Notes under the pieces: generated by a model
The model's input: the letters and a program-made list of their open reading frames with translations, nothing else
Told to the model about the DNA's origin: nothing
Database searches by the model: none
Source: JAEUKQ01 sp044227605
GTDB lineage: Bacteria; Pseudomonadota; Alphaproteobacteria; JAEUKQ01
NCBI GenBank assembly: GCA_044227605.1
Contig: JBGAWJ010000001.1
Coordinates: 1 to 64,000 of the forward strand
Length of the DNA stretch: 64,000 nucleotides
Direction of reading: 5' to 3'
Program-made: the position numbers and the translations under genes
Part shown: positions 63,409-64,000 of the stretch, piece by piece
Layout: the number at the start of each line of letters is the position of its first letter
How positions within the stretch are numbered: position 1 is the stretch's first letter

Positions 63409-64000
63409 TTAAACAGCTGGTTTGTTAGGGATGGGTAGGGAAACGACAAAACAACTTCCTTGTTGGGGGCGGCTATATATCTTTAACCGGCCACGATGGC
63501 GTTGAATGATATGGGAAGCTATCGCTAATCCTAACCCTGTTCCTTGAGCATTAGGATTATTATCGGCCCGATAAAAACGTTCGGTAATCCTTGCAAGATC
63601 TTCTTCCGCAATCCCTATTCCTGAATCCACCACTAAAATTTCTAATTCTTTTCCCCCGGCGGCCAATTGGCGATACCTGAAAACCAACCAGATTTTATGG
63701 CCAGGCACACTGTATTTAACGGCGTTATCCAGTAAATTTTCAAACAGGATGTATAATTGTTGGCTATCACCGGATAAGGCAGGCAAATCATCTGTTTTTT
63801 CCAAAAATTCCCCCCCGGGAGGAATAAAATCAAATGGGATAGGCTCACCCCCCAATTGCAGATCAATAGAATATTTATTTAACAATGGTTGCAGATCACC
63901 TTGCACTGTTTCCAGGATAGATGCCAAGGAAACAATGTTTTCTGGATAGCTACTTTCCAGCTGTTCAATCTTGGACAGGAGGAGCAGATCTTTGACTAAT
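63409..64000 (-). CDS. phoR: Phosphate regulon sensor histidine kinase PhoR, N-terminal part beyond the window
   Basis: Only the last 196 codons are present; the frame is still open at the window end. The visible part begins in the DHp dimerisation helix (LVKDLLLLSKIEQLE, just after the phospho-His region) and covers the ATPase domain. Its N box is LFENLLDNAVKYS, G1 is VDSGIGIAEEDLARITERFYR and G2 is GTGLGLAIASHIIQRH. It is the head of the phosphate operon, in front of pstS, and is the partner of PhoB at 57299. Confidence 0.92.
   Translation of the reverse strand, partial: LVKDLLLLSKIEQLESSYPENIVSLASILETVQGDLQPLLNKYSIDLQLGGEPIPFDFIPPGGEFLEKTDDLPALSGDSQQLYILFENLLDNAVKYSVPGHKIWLVFRYRQLAAGGKELEILVVDSGIGIAEEDLARITERFYRADNNPNAQGTGLGLAIASHIIQRHRGRLKIYSRPQQGSCFVVSLPIPNKPAV

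Noticed and set aside
1..64000. Search by eye for mobile elements, CRISPR arrays, toxin-antitoxin pairs, tRNA/rRNA and a new defence system
   Set aside because: No transposases, integrases, direct-repeat arrays, T-loop-like sequences or unusual gene islands were seen; the gene content is conserved housekeeping.

Overview
The window looks like a piece of a moderately AT-rich alphaproteobacterial chromosome around the replication origin. Supporting signs are the ubiH-like/ftsK/lolA block, DUF3576-leuS-lptE-holA, parB-parA-rsmG-mnmG-mnmE in that order, DUF6489, rho-hemJ-hemH-hemE, and an origin-like gap between hemE and maf. A Rhodospirillales-like or related low-GC lineage is my guess, not something the sequence proves. 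Nearly everything is single-copy housekeeping. I saw no tRNA, rRNA, insertion sequence, prophage or CRISPR array.

Layout. 1-8.1 kb: a truncated ubiquinone hydroxylase, ftsK-lolA, a class-I-amidotransferase-like peptidase, exonuclease III, an odd OmpR-type regulator and riboflavin RibA. 8.1-11.3 kb: a YggS protein, a porin with a strong terminator, a 0.7-kb gap, and a DUF3576 lipoprotein. 11.4-15.6 kb: leuS-lptE-holA. 15.6-22.8 kb: a 0.8-kb gap with a parS site and a broken small ORF, then parB, parA, rsmG (with a second parS inside its coding sequence), mnmG, mnmE, a thioredoxin-like ferredoxin and DUF6489. 23-27 kb: rho, hemJ, hemH, hemE. 26.95-27.25 kb: predicted oriC with an AT-rich part, DnaA boxes and a 16-bp palindrome. 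Genes immediately left of it read leftwards and those immediately right read rightwards, as expected for transcription co-directional with replication.

27.2-35.7 kb: maf, coaE, dnaQ, secB, a Tim44-domain protein, mltA, an Smr protein, a GST, hslVU and a HIT protein. 35.8-45.3 kb: comM, a drug/metabolite transporter, gshB, cytochrome b561, yraN, rsmI, an LpoA-like lipoprotein, hemW, rdgB and rph. 45.4-50.5 kb: the heat-shock run hrcA-grpE-dnaK-dnaJ. RpoH-type promoter motifs can be read upstream of hrcA, dnaK and hslV, so these chaperone and protease genes look like one regulon. 50.5-57.3 kb: nth, a small lipoprotein, a bactofilin, a half-size EamA protein, a PfkB sugar kinase, typA and an AmpG-like permease. 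57.3-64 kb: a complete phosphate operon read leftwards (phoR, cut by the window end, then pstS-pstC-pstA-pstB-phoU-phoB), with an 18-bp Pho box in front of pstS.

Several starts were moved from the longest ORF on Shine-Dalgarno, overlap or promoter evidence. At least five genes seem to start with TTG. The least explained parts are the two long gaps (10022-10729 and 15602-16397), the palindrome beside oriC, a 31-codon ORF overlapping the leuS start, and the response regulator with a degenerate acidic pocket. I found no clearly new multi-gene system.
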